The position numbers and the translations under genes are program-made. Under the pieces are notes generated by a model, which saw nothing but the letters and a program-made list of their open reading frames with translations, made no database searches and had not been told where the DNA came from. 64,000 nucleotides of DNA. Origin: Sphingobacterium tenebrionis. Its GTDB lineage: Bacteria > Bacteroidota > Bacteroidia > Sphingobacteriales > Sphingobacteriaceae. Positions 1-7,562 of the stretch are shown here, one piece after another. The stretch spans positions 33,013 to 97,012 of the forward strand of contig NZ_JAYLLN010000007.1 of NCBI RefSeq assembly GCF_037126265.1. Direction: 5' to 3'. Numbering within the stretch: the stretch's first letter is position 1; every line of letters starts with the position of its first letter.

Positions 1-780
1 AAGCCCTTGACATTTTCTACGCCAAGCCCTAAATCTTCAGTTTCTTTTGCTGTGATCAATGATATTCATGGTAAAAATGAGCTGTTGAAAAACCTGATCA
101 ATCAGGTCGATTTAAAGCAAACGGACTTTGTGGTTTTCAATGGAGATATGTTAGATAACATGTTAAGTGAAGAACAGATGTTTGGCGGATTTATGGACAC
201 CGCTATCCGGTTATTTGCCAGTGAAAAGCCCATGTATTATTCCCGTGGGAACCATGAAACAAGGGGTCCTTTTGCCGTAGCATATCCTAAATATTTCCCT
301 ACGAATTCGGGCGAATTATATTATCAGTTCAACCAAGGGCCAGCAGCTTTTATCGTATTGGACTGTGGGGAAGACAAACCGGATAGTGATATCGAATACA
401 GCGGAATAGTGGATATGGATGCTTATCGGACGGAACAAGCCAAGTGGTTGGCCAAGGCGGTTGAAAATCCATCATTCAAAAATGCCAAGTATAAAATAAT
501 CATTTGCCACATGCCTGCAACAGGAGGGTGGCATGGCATGGAAGATTTAAGGGATAAATTCCTGCCTATATTAAATAAAGCGGGCGCTCAGATCATGTTG
601 AGTGGCCACTTGCATACCCATCGGATTCAAAAACCAGATCAATACGCTAATTTTCCTATTTTGATCAATTCAAATGTGCATGTGATCAAGGCGCAAATGG
701 ACGAGAAGGAGGGTAGATTCCGTGTTTACGATCAGAGCGGAAAATTTATCGAAGAATTAAAGATCAATCCCTTGAATTGA
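1..780 (+). CDS. Metallophosphoesterase, calcineurin-like (5' end cut by window edge)
   Basis: The reading frame is open to the first base, so the true start probably lies upstream; the first in-frame start-like codon is a TTG at base 7. Numbered from that codon, the metal-binding motifs of the calcineurin-like phosphoesterase fold appear in order: DIH (D19, H21), a GD in FNGDML, GNHE, HMP and a final GHLH. This family hydrolyses phosphomonoesters or phosphodiesters with two metal ions. The substrate cannot be told from sequence. The missing N-terminus means a signal peptide cannot be ruled in or out. A strong hairpin terminator follows the stop codon within 25 nt, so this is the last gene of its transcript. 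Confidence 0.85.
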   Translation, partial: KPLTFSTPSPKSSVSFAVINDIHGKNELLKNLINQVDLKQTDFVVFNGDMLDNMLSEEQMFGGFMDTAIRLFASEKPMYYSRGNHETRGPFAVAYPKYFPTNSGELYYQFNQGPAAFIVLDCGEDKPDSDIEYSGIVDMDAYRTEQAKWLAKAVENPSFKNAKYKIIICHMPATGGWHGMEDLRDKFLPILNKAGAQIMLSGHLHTHRIQKPDQYANFPILINSNVHVIKAQMDEKEGRFRVYDQSGKFIEELKINPLN

Positions 781-801
781 TCGTATAAAGAACAAACAGG
801 A

Positions 802-835
802 GGCTGTATCAAAAAAAAGATACGGCCTTTTTTTT
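802..835 (+). terminator. Rho-independent terminator after the metallophosphoesterase
   Basis: A 9-bp stem (GGCTGTATC with GATACGGCC, one G-U pair) closes an 8-A loop and is followed by eight T. Because the loop is all A and the tail all T, it reads well mainly on the plus strand. Confidence 0.85.
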
Positions 836-844
836 GTCCAATTA

Positions 845-961
845 GGTTCTTGGTCGAAGTGAGGTGTAAGTGACATGTAAGTGAGTTGTAAGTGTATAAA
901 GGCACTTACAACTCACTTACATAGTACTTGCATAGTACTTACACAGTGGGGGCAAAGAACC
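845..961. repeat. Large imperfect palindrome built from short GTAAGTG repeats
   Basis: The core is a perfect 20-bp inverted repeat (875-894 with 903-922) around an 8-nt loop. Outer pairings continue it: GTGTAAGT at 864-871 with ACTTACAC at 937-944, and GGTTCTT at 845-851 with AAGAACC at 955-961. The arms consist of GTAAGTG-like units repeated in tandem. Transcribed from either strand it would form a long hairpin. There is no coding potential in this 295-bp gap. Its function is unknown; it sits between a terminator and the next gene's promoter region. Confidence 0.75.
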
Positions 962-1035
962 AAGAAAGCGCATTTAGCTACCAACTTTTTTAAATATTTA
1001 GCATGTAAAGACATACGTTTTATGTTAAATGATAT

Positions 1036-1043
1036 TATATTTG
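1036..1043 (+). promoter_or_regulatory. Candidate -7 element of a Bacteroidota promoter
   Basis: TATATTTG matches the Bacteroidota -7 consensus TAnnTTTG exactly and lies 32 nt upstream of the PAP2 start codon. A convincing TTTG -33 element at the right spacing is not present, so this is tentative. Confidence 0.3.
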
Positions 1044-1075
1044 ATTTATAGTTTAATTAGTCGTGTTTAATAAAT

Positions 1076-1867
1076 ATGAATAGGCTGTTAAAGAAATCTT
1101 CTATTATCATTAAGCAAGCTTTTATAGCTTTAGGATTATGTTGTATCGATTTGCCTGTTGCAGTCGCTCAAATAGATTCTTTATCTGAAAACTATTCCCA
1201 ACCAAGGTATGGATTTCATCATAAGGTATTCCGAATTGAATATGTAGCTCCAACCGTTTTTATGACCTATGGACTGATGTCCATTAAGAATCCCGTTGTT
1301 AGATCGCAAGTGATGAATATAAAGTTGGAACTTCAAAGGAATCATCCTAAAAAGTTTCCCGTGGATGACTATTCACAATATATGGCGACTGCCGCTTTTT
1401 TGGGTTTAGAATATGCAGGTATCCCGGCAAAACATAATCTTAAACAGCGATTGTTCACAGGGTCTGTTTCACATATTATTATGGGTTCCGTGGTTAACTT
1501 AATGAAACAGACCATGCCGGTCATGCGGCCCGATGGTTCCGCACAGAATTCTTTTCCCTCTGGCCATACGGCAACTGCATTTGTAGGGGCAGAATTGTTG
1601 TGGCAGGAATACCATGATCGTTCGCTATGGTATGGCGTGGCAGGTTATGCAGTAGCTGCAGGAACCGGATTTTTTAGAATGTACAATAATAAACACTGGT
1701 TGAGTGATGTGGCCATGGGAGCGGGAATTGGTATCATGAGTACGAAGATAGCCTATTGGATGCTACCCATGTTAGATAAGCAAAAACGGATAATTCCAGG
1801 AAATTACTTATTAGTTCCAACCTATGATGGAAAACATTCGGGCATTTCCCTATTGGTAAACCTCTAA
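1076..1867 (+). CDS. PAP2-family membrane-associated phosphatase
   Basis: The 263-aa protein carries all three PAP2 signature blocks: K144 through R151-P152, P161-S-G-H164, and R201 with H207 and D211. These form the acid phosphatase/lipid phosphatase active site, in which the last His is the nucleophile and H164 the acid/base. The N-terminus has a hydrophobic signal-like segment ending near AVA-Q, and the middle and C-terminal parts contain hydrophobic helices. Family members dephosphorylate lipids such as undecaprenyl pyrophosphate, phosphatidylglycerol phosphate or lipid A. Which of these applies here is not visible. The gene stands alone upstream, with 36 nt separating it from the downstream peroxidase. 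Confidence 0.88.
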   Translation: MNRLLKKSSIIIKQAFIALGLCCIDLPVAVAQIDSLSENYSQPRYGFHHKVFRIEYVAPTVFMTYGLMSIKNPVVRSQVMNIKLELQRNHPKKFPVDDYSQYMATAAFLGLEYAGIPAKHNLKQRLFTGSVSHIIMGSVVNLMKQTMPVMRPDGSAQNSFPSGHTATAFVGAELLWQEYHDRSLWYGVAGYAVAAGTGFFRMYNNKHWLSDVAMGAGIGIMSTKIAYWMLPMLDKQKRIIPGNYLLVPTYDGKHSGISLLVNL

Positions 1868-1903
1868 AAATTTTTGTACATTCCATCATAATTTTCACTA
1901 ATT

Positions 1904-2857
1904 ATGATACAAAAATCACAAGCTATTAAAAATAATGCCCAGAATGTCACAGACTATCCTAACAATAACACCTTCTTCCTTACTTGGGTATTCAAAACTG
2001 ATGTAGAAAAATCTCATATAATCGATGGATTCAAGCGGATCTGTGCCTTGGTTATCAATCTGAATCATTCTTCCCAGAATAGGTTTCCAGATCGCAAAGC
2101 AAGTTGCGTCATGGGAATAGGATATGATGCCTGGAAGTATTTGAACCTACCGAATCCCTTACCCAAAGAGCTGAAAACTTTCCAAGAAATTAAGGGAAAT
2201 AAGCATACCGCTGTTGCCACAGGCGGAGATATTCAATTTCATATCCGTTCGGATGAAAAGAGCTATGCCTATGATATGGCGGCAGAGATTTCCAGTTTTA
2301 TGGCACCCATTGCAGATTGTACTGTGGAAGTCCAGGGATTTCGATATTGGGACAGCCGATCGATCTTGGGTTTTGTGGATGGTACGGAGAATCCACATGG
2401 TGATGCAAGGGAATATTTTGCTGTTATTGATGAACAAGATCCGACCTGCAAGGGTGGGAGCTACCTTTTTGTTCAGAAATATATCCATAACCTAAAAGCC
2501 TGGAATGATCTTCCAATCCATGATCAGGAAAAGGTAATTGGACGTTCAAAGGCCAATGATATCGAAATGACCGATGCTGAAAAACCGAAGAATTCCCATA
2601 GTGCATTGGCAAATGTTGGGGATGATCTGAAAGTGGTTCGGGATAATATGCCTTTTGGGAATGTCGCAAGCAATGAAATGGGAACCTTCTTTATCTGTTA
2701 TGCAAGCACCTTCAGTACGGTGGAGAAAATGTTGAACCAGATGTTCATTGGAAACCCAGCAGGAAATTATGACCGGATATTGGATTTTAGTACAGCTGTA
2801 ACCGGTGCTCTGTTCTTTGTTCCATCGATGGATATGTTGGATAAATTCTCCGGATAA
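1904..2857 (+). CDS. Dyp-type heme peroxidase
   Basis: The 317-aa protein has the DyP fingerprint GFVDGTENP at residues 156-164, whose D159 is the distal catalytic aspartate. H232 fits the proximal heme ligand and R246 the distal arginine. DyP peroxidases use hydrogen peroxide to oxidise varied substrates. There is no Tat or Sec signal peptide, so it resembles the cytoplasmic YfeX-like group rather than the exported EfeB type. It is followed after only 14 nt by a photolyase gene on the same strand, so the two probably share a transcript and may be part of an oxidative and light stress response. Confidence 0.92.
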   Translation: MIQKSQAIKNNAQNVTDYPNNNTFFLTWVFKTDVEKSHIIDGFKRICALVINLNHSSQNRFPDRKASCVMGIGYDAWKYLNLPNPLPKELKTFQEIKGNKHTAVATGGDIQFHIRSDEKSYAYDMAAEISSFMAPIADCTVEVQGFRYWDSRSILGFVDGTENPHGDAREYFAVIDEQDPTCKGGSYLFVQKYIHNLKAWNDLPIHDQEKVIGRSKANDIEMTDAEKPKNSHSALANVGDDLKVVRDNMPFGNVASNEMGTFFICYASTFSTVEKMLNQMFIGNPAGNYDRILDFSTAVTGALFFVPSMDMLDKFSG

Positions 2858-2871
2858 GTTAACTTGCATTC

Positions 2872-4179
2872 ATGGATTCAGCATCGCCTATTCATATTTT
2901 TTGGTTTCGGAGAGATTTAAGAATAGCAGATAACGTAGGTTTATCTGAAGCCCTAAAAGACGGCTTACCTGTATTACCCATCTTTATTTTTGATACGGAT
3001 ATATTATCACGGTTGGAAGATCCCTATGATCGTCGAGTGGATTTTATACATCAAGCAGTTGCTGCTTTAAAAGCTTCATTTCAAAAATCGGGTTCCAGTC
3101 TGAAGGTCTTTCACGGAAATCCCTTAGCGATATTCAAAGATTTGATAGCTGAATATCGAGTAGAAAAGGTGTATTGGAATCGGGACTATGAACCGGATGC
3201 CCTGAAGAGGGATCAGGAAATAATTTCATTGTTGGAAAACGATCAGATCAAATGGAAATCCTTTAAAGACCAGGTTATTTTTGAAGGCAATGAGGTGTTG
3301 AAATCCAATGGCCACCCTTATACGGTCTATACTCCCTATGCGAAAAGATGGCGCATGAAGTTGGATCAGGAAGGATTGGATTTCCATCAAGCAAAACTGG
3401 AAAATCTCTTGACATTTGAAGATGAACGTTATATCAGCCTAGAGGAATTGGGTTTCCAAAAAACCGATATGGAGTATTCCGAACCTATTATAGATTTGGA
3501 GCAGATCCAGCAATACGATAAGCTTCGGGATTATCCGGCTCAGGATGGCAGCACAAAAATCGGGATACATCTTCGGTTTGGAACCATCAGCATTCGGGAA
3601 TGTGTTAAGGTTGCTTTGGAAAATAATGCGACTTGGCTTTCGGAATTGATTTGGCGGGAGTTTTTTATGCAGATCCTCTATCATTTTCCCAGGGTGGTCC
3701 ATGAAAGTTTCAAACGAGAATATGATCAGATCTCGTGGCGAAATAATCCTGCAGAATTTGCTTTATGGTGTGCCGGCGAAACGGGCTATCCCTTAGTTGA
3801 TGCAGGAATGCGAGAACTGAACAGTACAGGTTTTATGCACAATAGAGTGAGGATGTTGGTGGCTAGCTTTCTGACAAAACATCTGTTGATCGATTGGCGA
3901 TGGGGGGAAGCCTATTTTGCGAGTAAACTTAATGATTATGAATTAGCATCCAATAACGGTAACTGGCAATGGGCGGCTGGATGCGGTTGTGATGCCGCGC
4001 CCTATTTTCGGATTTTTAACCCCAGTATTCAACAACAGAAATTCGATAAGCAGGCCGAGTATATCCATAAGTGGTTAGACGAAAAAGCCTATACAACTGT
4101 TAGCCCCATGGTAGAACATGGTTTTGCACGAGAAAGAGCAATCGCTACCTATAAAAAGGGCTTAACAGCCGCAAAGTAA
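2872..4179 (+). CDS. phrB: Deoxyribodipyrimidine photolyase (cryptochrome/photolyase family)
   Basis: The 435-aa length and domain order fit class I CPD photolyases. An N-terminal alpha/beta antenna domain begins with FWFRRDLR (residues 10-17). The C-terminal FAD domain holds the diagnostic block NNGNWQW (361-367) followed by GCDAAPYFRIFNP. Tryptophans suitable for electron transfer to FAD are present, for example W342/W344 and W365/W367. The enzyme uses blue light to split cyclobutane pyrimidine dimers. A 6-4 or cryptochrome role is less likely given overall similarity to PhrB. It sits 14 nt behind the peroxidase gene and ends 6 bp from the convergent HopJ gene with no clear terminator between them. 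Confidence 0.93.
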   Translation: MDSASPIHIFWFRRDLRIADNVGLSEALKDGLPVLPIFIFDTDILSRLEDPYDRRVDFIHQAVAALKASFQKSGSSLKVFHGNPLAIFKDLIAEYRVEKVYWNRDYEPDALKRDQEIISLLENDQIKWKSFKDQVIFEGNEVLKSNGHPYTVYTPYAKRWRMKLDQEGLDFHQAKLENLLTFEDERYISLEELGFQKTDMEYSEPIIDLEQIQQYDKLRDYPAQDGSTKIGIHLRFGTISIRECVKVALENNATWLSELIWREFFMQILYHFPRVVHESFKREYDQISWRNNPAEFALWCAGETGYPLVDAGMRELNSTGFMHNRVRMLVASFLTKHLLIDWRWGEAYFASKLNDYELASNNGNWQWAAGCGCDAAPYFRIFNPSIQQQKFDKQAEYIHKWLDEKAYTTVSPMVEHGFARERAIATYKKGLTAAK

Positions 4180-4185
4180 TTGTGG

Positions 4186-4521
4186 TTATAGGGGTTTCAG
4201 AACTTCAATTTCGAAGGAAACTTTATCCCAACCGTGTTCCATGAATTGACGGATATTCTGGTGGTCGGTGCCTTGAGGATTTGCCAAGACTTCTTCATAG
4301 TGTTCGGCAAACAATTTTAAGGTATCTTCCTTAGAAAGGTTGTTCAATTTAGCATAGGAAAGTACTTTGGCAGAACCTTGGTTCTGATCAGCTGCATTGT
4401 CCTGGTTGCCATTGATAAAGGAAGACGCTCTATATTCGTAATGCTGTTCTATATAGTTTATAACATCCTTGAATTGTATGGATTTGTTCTCCAATTGTTG
4501 TAGTAGATTTGATGTAGACAT
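4186..4521 (-). CDS. HopJ type III effector family protein
   Basis: The 111-aa protein matches the HopJ family along its whole length. Diagnostic parts include the IEQHYEYRASSFINGN segment, NQGSAK, LSKEDTLKLFAEHY, and the C-terminal NIRQFMEHGW. The name comes from a Pseudomonas effector, but homologues occur widely in non-pathogens and no type III secretion genes lie nearby, so effector activity should not be assumed. I chose the ATG at 4521 (MSTSNLL) because the family alignment begins there. A longer open frame upstream runs through the terminator of the neighbouring small gene and is not plausible. Confidence 0.85.
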   Translation of the reverse strand: MSTSNLLQQLENKSIQFKDVINYIEQHYEYRASSFINGNQDNAADQNQGSAKVLSYAKLNNLSKEDTLKLFAEHYEEVLANPQGTDHQNIRQFMEHGWDKVSFEIEVLKPL

Positions 4522-4533
4522 TTTCAAATATAA

Positions 4534-4561
4534 GAAAAGAGGCGCCCTTTCGGACACCTCT
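4534..4561 (-). terminator. Rho-independent terminator between the 72-aa gene and the HopJ gene
   Basis: On the minus strand a 10-bp stem with two G-U pairs closes a GAAA loop and is followed by TTTTCTTA. It lies just below the stop of the small membrane protein gene and 13 nt above the HopJ start. Confidence 0.75.
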
Positions 4562-4589
4562 CTCATATAAATCTGAACATTTATGGGTA

Positions 4590-4808
4590 TTATTTTTTGC
4601 TGCCACCTCTTAGTAGCGCAACTAATAATAAAATAAATACTGCTCCTCCAACTATCCAAACCCAAGGTTGTGCGAACATATTACTGTCGCCTTTGTCTAC
4701 ATCAACGTTGATGTCTAGACCTTTTTCTTGCGCAAATGCCTGAACAGACATCAAAACAAACATAATTAATGCTAATGCGCGCGTTTTTAAAATCAACATA
4801 TTTTTCAT
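4590..4808 (-). CDS. Small secreted or membrane protein, 72 aa
   Basis: No named family is recognised. The N-terminus is a clear signal peptide ending at SVQAFA-Q. A short acidic stretch (DINVDVDKGDSN) follows, then a single hydrophobic helix at about residues 49-66, then the basic tail RGGSKK. After signal cleavage the mature form would be roughly 47 residues with one C-terminal membrane anchor. A hairpin terminator directly downstream makes it a single-gene unit. Its function is unknown. Confidence 0.75.
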   Translation of the reverse strand: MKNMLILKTRALALIMFVLMSVQAFAQEKGLDINVDVDKGDSNMFAQPWVWIVGGAVFILLLVALLRGGSKK

Positions 4809-4891
4809 ACTCGAAATATTAATAATTTATAGATTGAGTATTAAACATCTAAATTGAAAAATGGTTTGTTTTTCAGCCTTCCCTGGGAAAA

Positions 4892-5386
4892 TTATGGCGT
4901 GTAAACACCTAATTTTTTCTTTAGCACCTTACGGATACTATGAATCCTCGTTTTTATAGTTCCCTCTTTTATAGCCATATAACTAGCAATCTCGTGGTAT
5001 TTGAAGCCTTCTAGGTACATACTGAAAATTTTATAATTTTCATCTGATAAGGTTTTCATTGAATTATGGATATCATTGACCACAAATTTTGATTCCGCTT
5101 GATTCTTGGTGCTGCTGGACATATTTTGTGTATAGGAGATTTCTTTTTCCGCAATTCGATGTATGTTATCACGTCGGTACCTATTCAAATAAATGTTTTT
5201 CATAATGACATATAACCAAGAAACGAGTTTCGGATGGTTAATGAACTTTTCCAAAGATTTAAGAGATCGGATAAAAGTTTCCTGTACCAGGTCGTCTTTT
5301 TCGGAAGGATCCTTTGTGAAGTTATTGGCGAGCCTTTTTAATACGGGAGAGTTTTCGAGGATAACATGTTCAATTTGCGTTTTCAT
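4892..5386 (-). CDS. ECF-type RNA polymerase sigma-70 factor
   Basis: The 164-aa protein has sigma region 2 (DLVQETFIRSLKSLEKF and a WLYVIMKNIYLNRYR segment) and a C-terminal region 4 helix-turn-helix (FKYHEIASYMAIKEGTIKTRI). It would direct RNA polymerase to an unknown set of promoters. I chose the ATG at 5386 (MKTQIE); a TTG 21 nt upstream could add seven residues but does not look like a typical start. No anti-sigma gene lies next to it. The neighbouring 72-aa membrane protein is too small and lacks an anti-sigma domain, so how this sigma factor is controlled is not evident. Confidence 0.85.
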   Translation of the reverse strand: MKTQIEHVILENSPVLKRLANNFTKDPSEKDDLVQETFIRSLKSLEKFINHPKLVSWLYVIMKNIYLNRYRRDNIHRIAEKEISYTQNMSSSTKNQAESKFVVNDIHNSMKTLSDENYKIFSMYLEGFKYHEIASYMAIKEGTIKTRIHSIRKVLKKKLGVYTP

Positions 5387-5766
5387 GATGAGCGATTTTA
5401 AGTTCAATTGTACTTAATATAACGTATTGAAATTGAGTATGTTTTGCTAAAACGGGTTCCCTCTGTAAAATGGGTACTTATACGATAGAAAAAAGTTATA
5501 CAACCTTTTTTGAATAAGATTGTTCCTTAATATTTACGTATTTCAATAAAATATAGGAGCAAAATACCTGAAATATGTTTTTATATATGGTAAATACCTA
5601 TTCATAATCATGGGGTTAAGGAGAAAAGAATATTATTGCTTAAATTTAATGGTTTTTTGAGAATAACCTATTCTTAAAATTCATCCAGATGGGGTAATCA
5701 AATTCACTACATCTAACCTATATGTTAATTATTTGAATCTTTTCAATAATTATTAATAAGAAAATC
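5387..5766. other. Intergenic region between divergent genes, 380 bp
   Basis: This AT-rich stretch separates the sigma factor gene (minus) from the histidine kinase gene (plus) and presumably holds both promoters. I found no convincing open reading frame, RNA gene or strong hairpin. Several short A/T runs occur but no clear TTTG/TAnnTTTG pair. Confidence 0.5.
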
Positions 5767-6849
5767 ATGCAAACCTCGGAAAACGAATTTACGAATGAAA
5801 ATGCAAACAAGGGTCAATATTCCTTGTTTGAAGATGAATCTGAGCGAGATGAATTATGTTTTGATATCTTTTTTAAGGATGGTCCATTCGCTATCATCAT
5901 TTTAGATCGTTTTTTCCAAGTTAATAAGGTTAATGAAAAGTTTACAGAGATCTTTTCTCAATCCAGTGCACAGTCGTACGGTAGGAGTATCTACGAGTTT
6001 TTACATTCAGAGGATGCACTCAAATTAAAATCCATATTCGAGAATCGGGATTCCATCAAATCGCCCTTACTTCTTCATCTTCATTTTATCAATAGGAAGG
6101 GAAATGGCTTTTTCAAGATGGATACTTACGTCAAAAAATATACAAATCGCTTGGATGAGGTGATGTATTGTTTATTGATGTTCGATCAGGAATTCTGTCC
6201 GGATCCGGATTGGATGGATGTGAAACAAGAAATCTATAAATCCATTGTTGATACCCAAGAACAGGAGAGGAAGCGGATTGGGCATCAATTGCACGATAGT
6301 GTGGCCCAATTATTATATGCAACAAGGTTAAACTTAGAGCATTTCGCCCAAGAAAACCATGAACATGCTGCCATCATTCGTCCTATAAAGAAGATGTTGA
6401 ATGATGCCATTCATGAAGTTAGGAATGTATCGATTGATCTGGTACCCTCGGTATTGCATGCATTTGGACTGAAAGCAGCGATAACTGCCATGACGGAGCG
6501 CATTTCCATGCCTGATTTTACGGTAGAAACGAGTCTTCCAATTGGTGTGGAGGAACTGGATAAAGATATGAAGCTGGTTATTTACCGCATAGTTCAAGAG
6601 CTTTTGAATAATACCCTGAAACATTCTTCAGCAAATAGGGTACAGATTATTATTCGAAATGGACAGGATCAATTGGAAATTGAAGTTAAGGATAACGGGC
6701 AAGGCTTTCCTTCAGATCTCAAAGAGAGTAAGCGGATGGGTAGCGGCCTTCGCACGATAGAAAACAGAACAGATTTATATAAGGGAAAATTATCAGTTAT
6801 AAGTTCAGACAAAGGATCGTCGGTGTTAGTAACGTTAAATAAGGATTAG
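5767..6849 (+). CDS. PAS-containing sensor histidine kinase (HisKA_3 type)
   Basis: The 360-aa protein lacks membrane helices, so it is probably cytoplasmic. Residues about 32-140 form a PAS-like sensor. A HisKA_3 dimerisation and phosphoacceptor region follows, with ERKRIGHQLHD placing the phosphorylated residue at H176. The C-terminal HATPase domain shows the N-box in VQELLNNTLKHS and the G-box DNGQGF. The kinase would pass phosphate to the LuxR-type regulator encoded 2 nt downstream. The signal is unknown. The 843-aa LigD gene comes after the regulator on the same strand, which may place end-joining under this system, but that is inference from position only. Confidence 0.9.
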   Translation: MQTSENEFTNENANKGQYSLFEDESERDELCFDIFFKDGPFAIIILDRFFQVNKVNEKFTEIFSQSSAQSYGRSIYEFLHSEDALKLKSIFENRDSIKSPLLLHLHFINRKGNGFFKMDTYVKKYTNRLDEVMYCLLMFDQEFCPDPDWMDVKQEIYKSIVDTQEQERKRIGHQLHDSVAQLLYATRLNLEHFAQENHEHAAIIRPIKKMLNDAIHEVRNVSIDLVPSVLHAFGLKAAITAMTERISMPDFTVETSLPIGVEELDKDMKLVIYRIVQELLNNTLKHSSANRVQIIIRNGQDQLEIEVKDNGQGFPSDLKESKRMGSGLRTIENRTDLYKGKLSVISSDKGSSVLVTLNKD

Positions 6850-6851
6850 AA

Positions 6852-7511
6852 ATGGCAGAAGTGAAAATATTATTAGCAGAAGATCATCTTGTGGTGAGGA
6901 ATGGAATAAAATTGTTGTTAGACTCCCAACCTAATTTTGAGGTGGTGGCTGATGTGAACAATGGAAAGGAAGTGTTGGATTTATTATATGCAGGTTTGGA
7001 TACCCATATTATTCTTACGGACCTAAGTATGAATGATATGGATGGGATTCAGTTGATTGCTGAGGTGAACGAGAAGTTTCCGGATATTAAAGTGGTTGTA
7101 CTGACCATGCTGAACTGTGAACAGCATGTCACCAAATCTTTCGAATTAGGTGCCAAAGGATACTTGGTGAAGAATGTCGCTTCAGATGAGCTGGTGTTCT
7201 GCATCAATCATATTGCTAAAGGTGGCCGCTATCTATGTGAGGAAATATCCATGCAGCTCCTACAGAAAATGATTGATAAAAATAATCATAAATCGCTACA
7301 GATCGACCCAACAGAACTTGATTTGACATCAAGAGAAATGGAAGTGTTGGAACTGTTGGGCGAAGGTTATACCAACCTAGAGATTTCAAAGAAATTATTT
7401 TTAAGTAAACGGACTGTGGAAGGACATCGTCAAAACCTGATCGATAAGACCAAATCAAAAAATACCCCTGCATTGATTAAGTTTGCTATTCAAAACGGCC
7501 TTATTCAATAA
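6852..7511 (+). CDS. LuxR/NarL-family response regulator
   Basis: The 219-aa protein has a receiver domain with the acidic pair in LAEDH, the phosphoacceptor D57 in ILTDLSM, and the conserved lysine in GYLVKN. A linker leads to a C-terminal LuxR helix-turn-helix (LTSREMEVLELLGEGYTNLEISKKL). It starts 2 nt after the kinase stop, so the two form a cognate pair with coupled translation likely. It would bind DNA as a phosphorylated dimer. Target promoters cannot be named from this window. Confidence 0.93.
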   Translation: MAEVKILLAEDHLVVRNGIKLLLDSQPNFEVVADVNNGKEVLDLLYAGLDTHIILTDLSMNDMDGIQLIAEVNEKFPDIKVVVLTMLNCEQHVTKSFELGAKGYLVKNVASDELVFCINHIAKGGRYLCEEISMQLLQKMIDKNNHKSLQIDPTELDLTSREMEVLELLGEGYTNLEISKKLFLSKRTVEGHRQNLIDKTKSKNTPALIKFAIQNGLIQ

Positions 7512-7532
7512 AAAGAAAACCATTAGCTTAAG

Positions 7533-7562
7533 CCCGTGTTCTTTTAAAAAAAAGAACATGGG
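7533..7562 (+). promoter_or_regulatory. Hairpin enclosing the ligD start codon
   Basis: A 13-bp stem pairs CCCGTGTTCTTTT (7533-7545) with AAAAGAACATGGG (7550-7562), with one G-U pair and an AAAA loop. The ligD ATG at 7558-7560 lies inside the 3' arm, so folding of the mRNA would hide the start codon. There is no T-run after it, so it is not a terminator. It may limit LigD translation unless upstream ribosomes or a factor open it. Confidence 0.55.

Noticed and set aside
2159..2869. Open frames on both strands inside the peroxidase gene
   Set aside because: They overlap a clearly conserved DyP gene, lack any domain and look like frame shadows.
4186..4521. Evidence for type III secretion from the HopJ name
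   Set aside because: The family is widespread in non-pathogens and no secretion apparatus gene is in the window.
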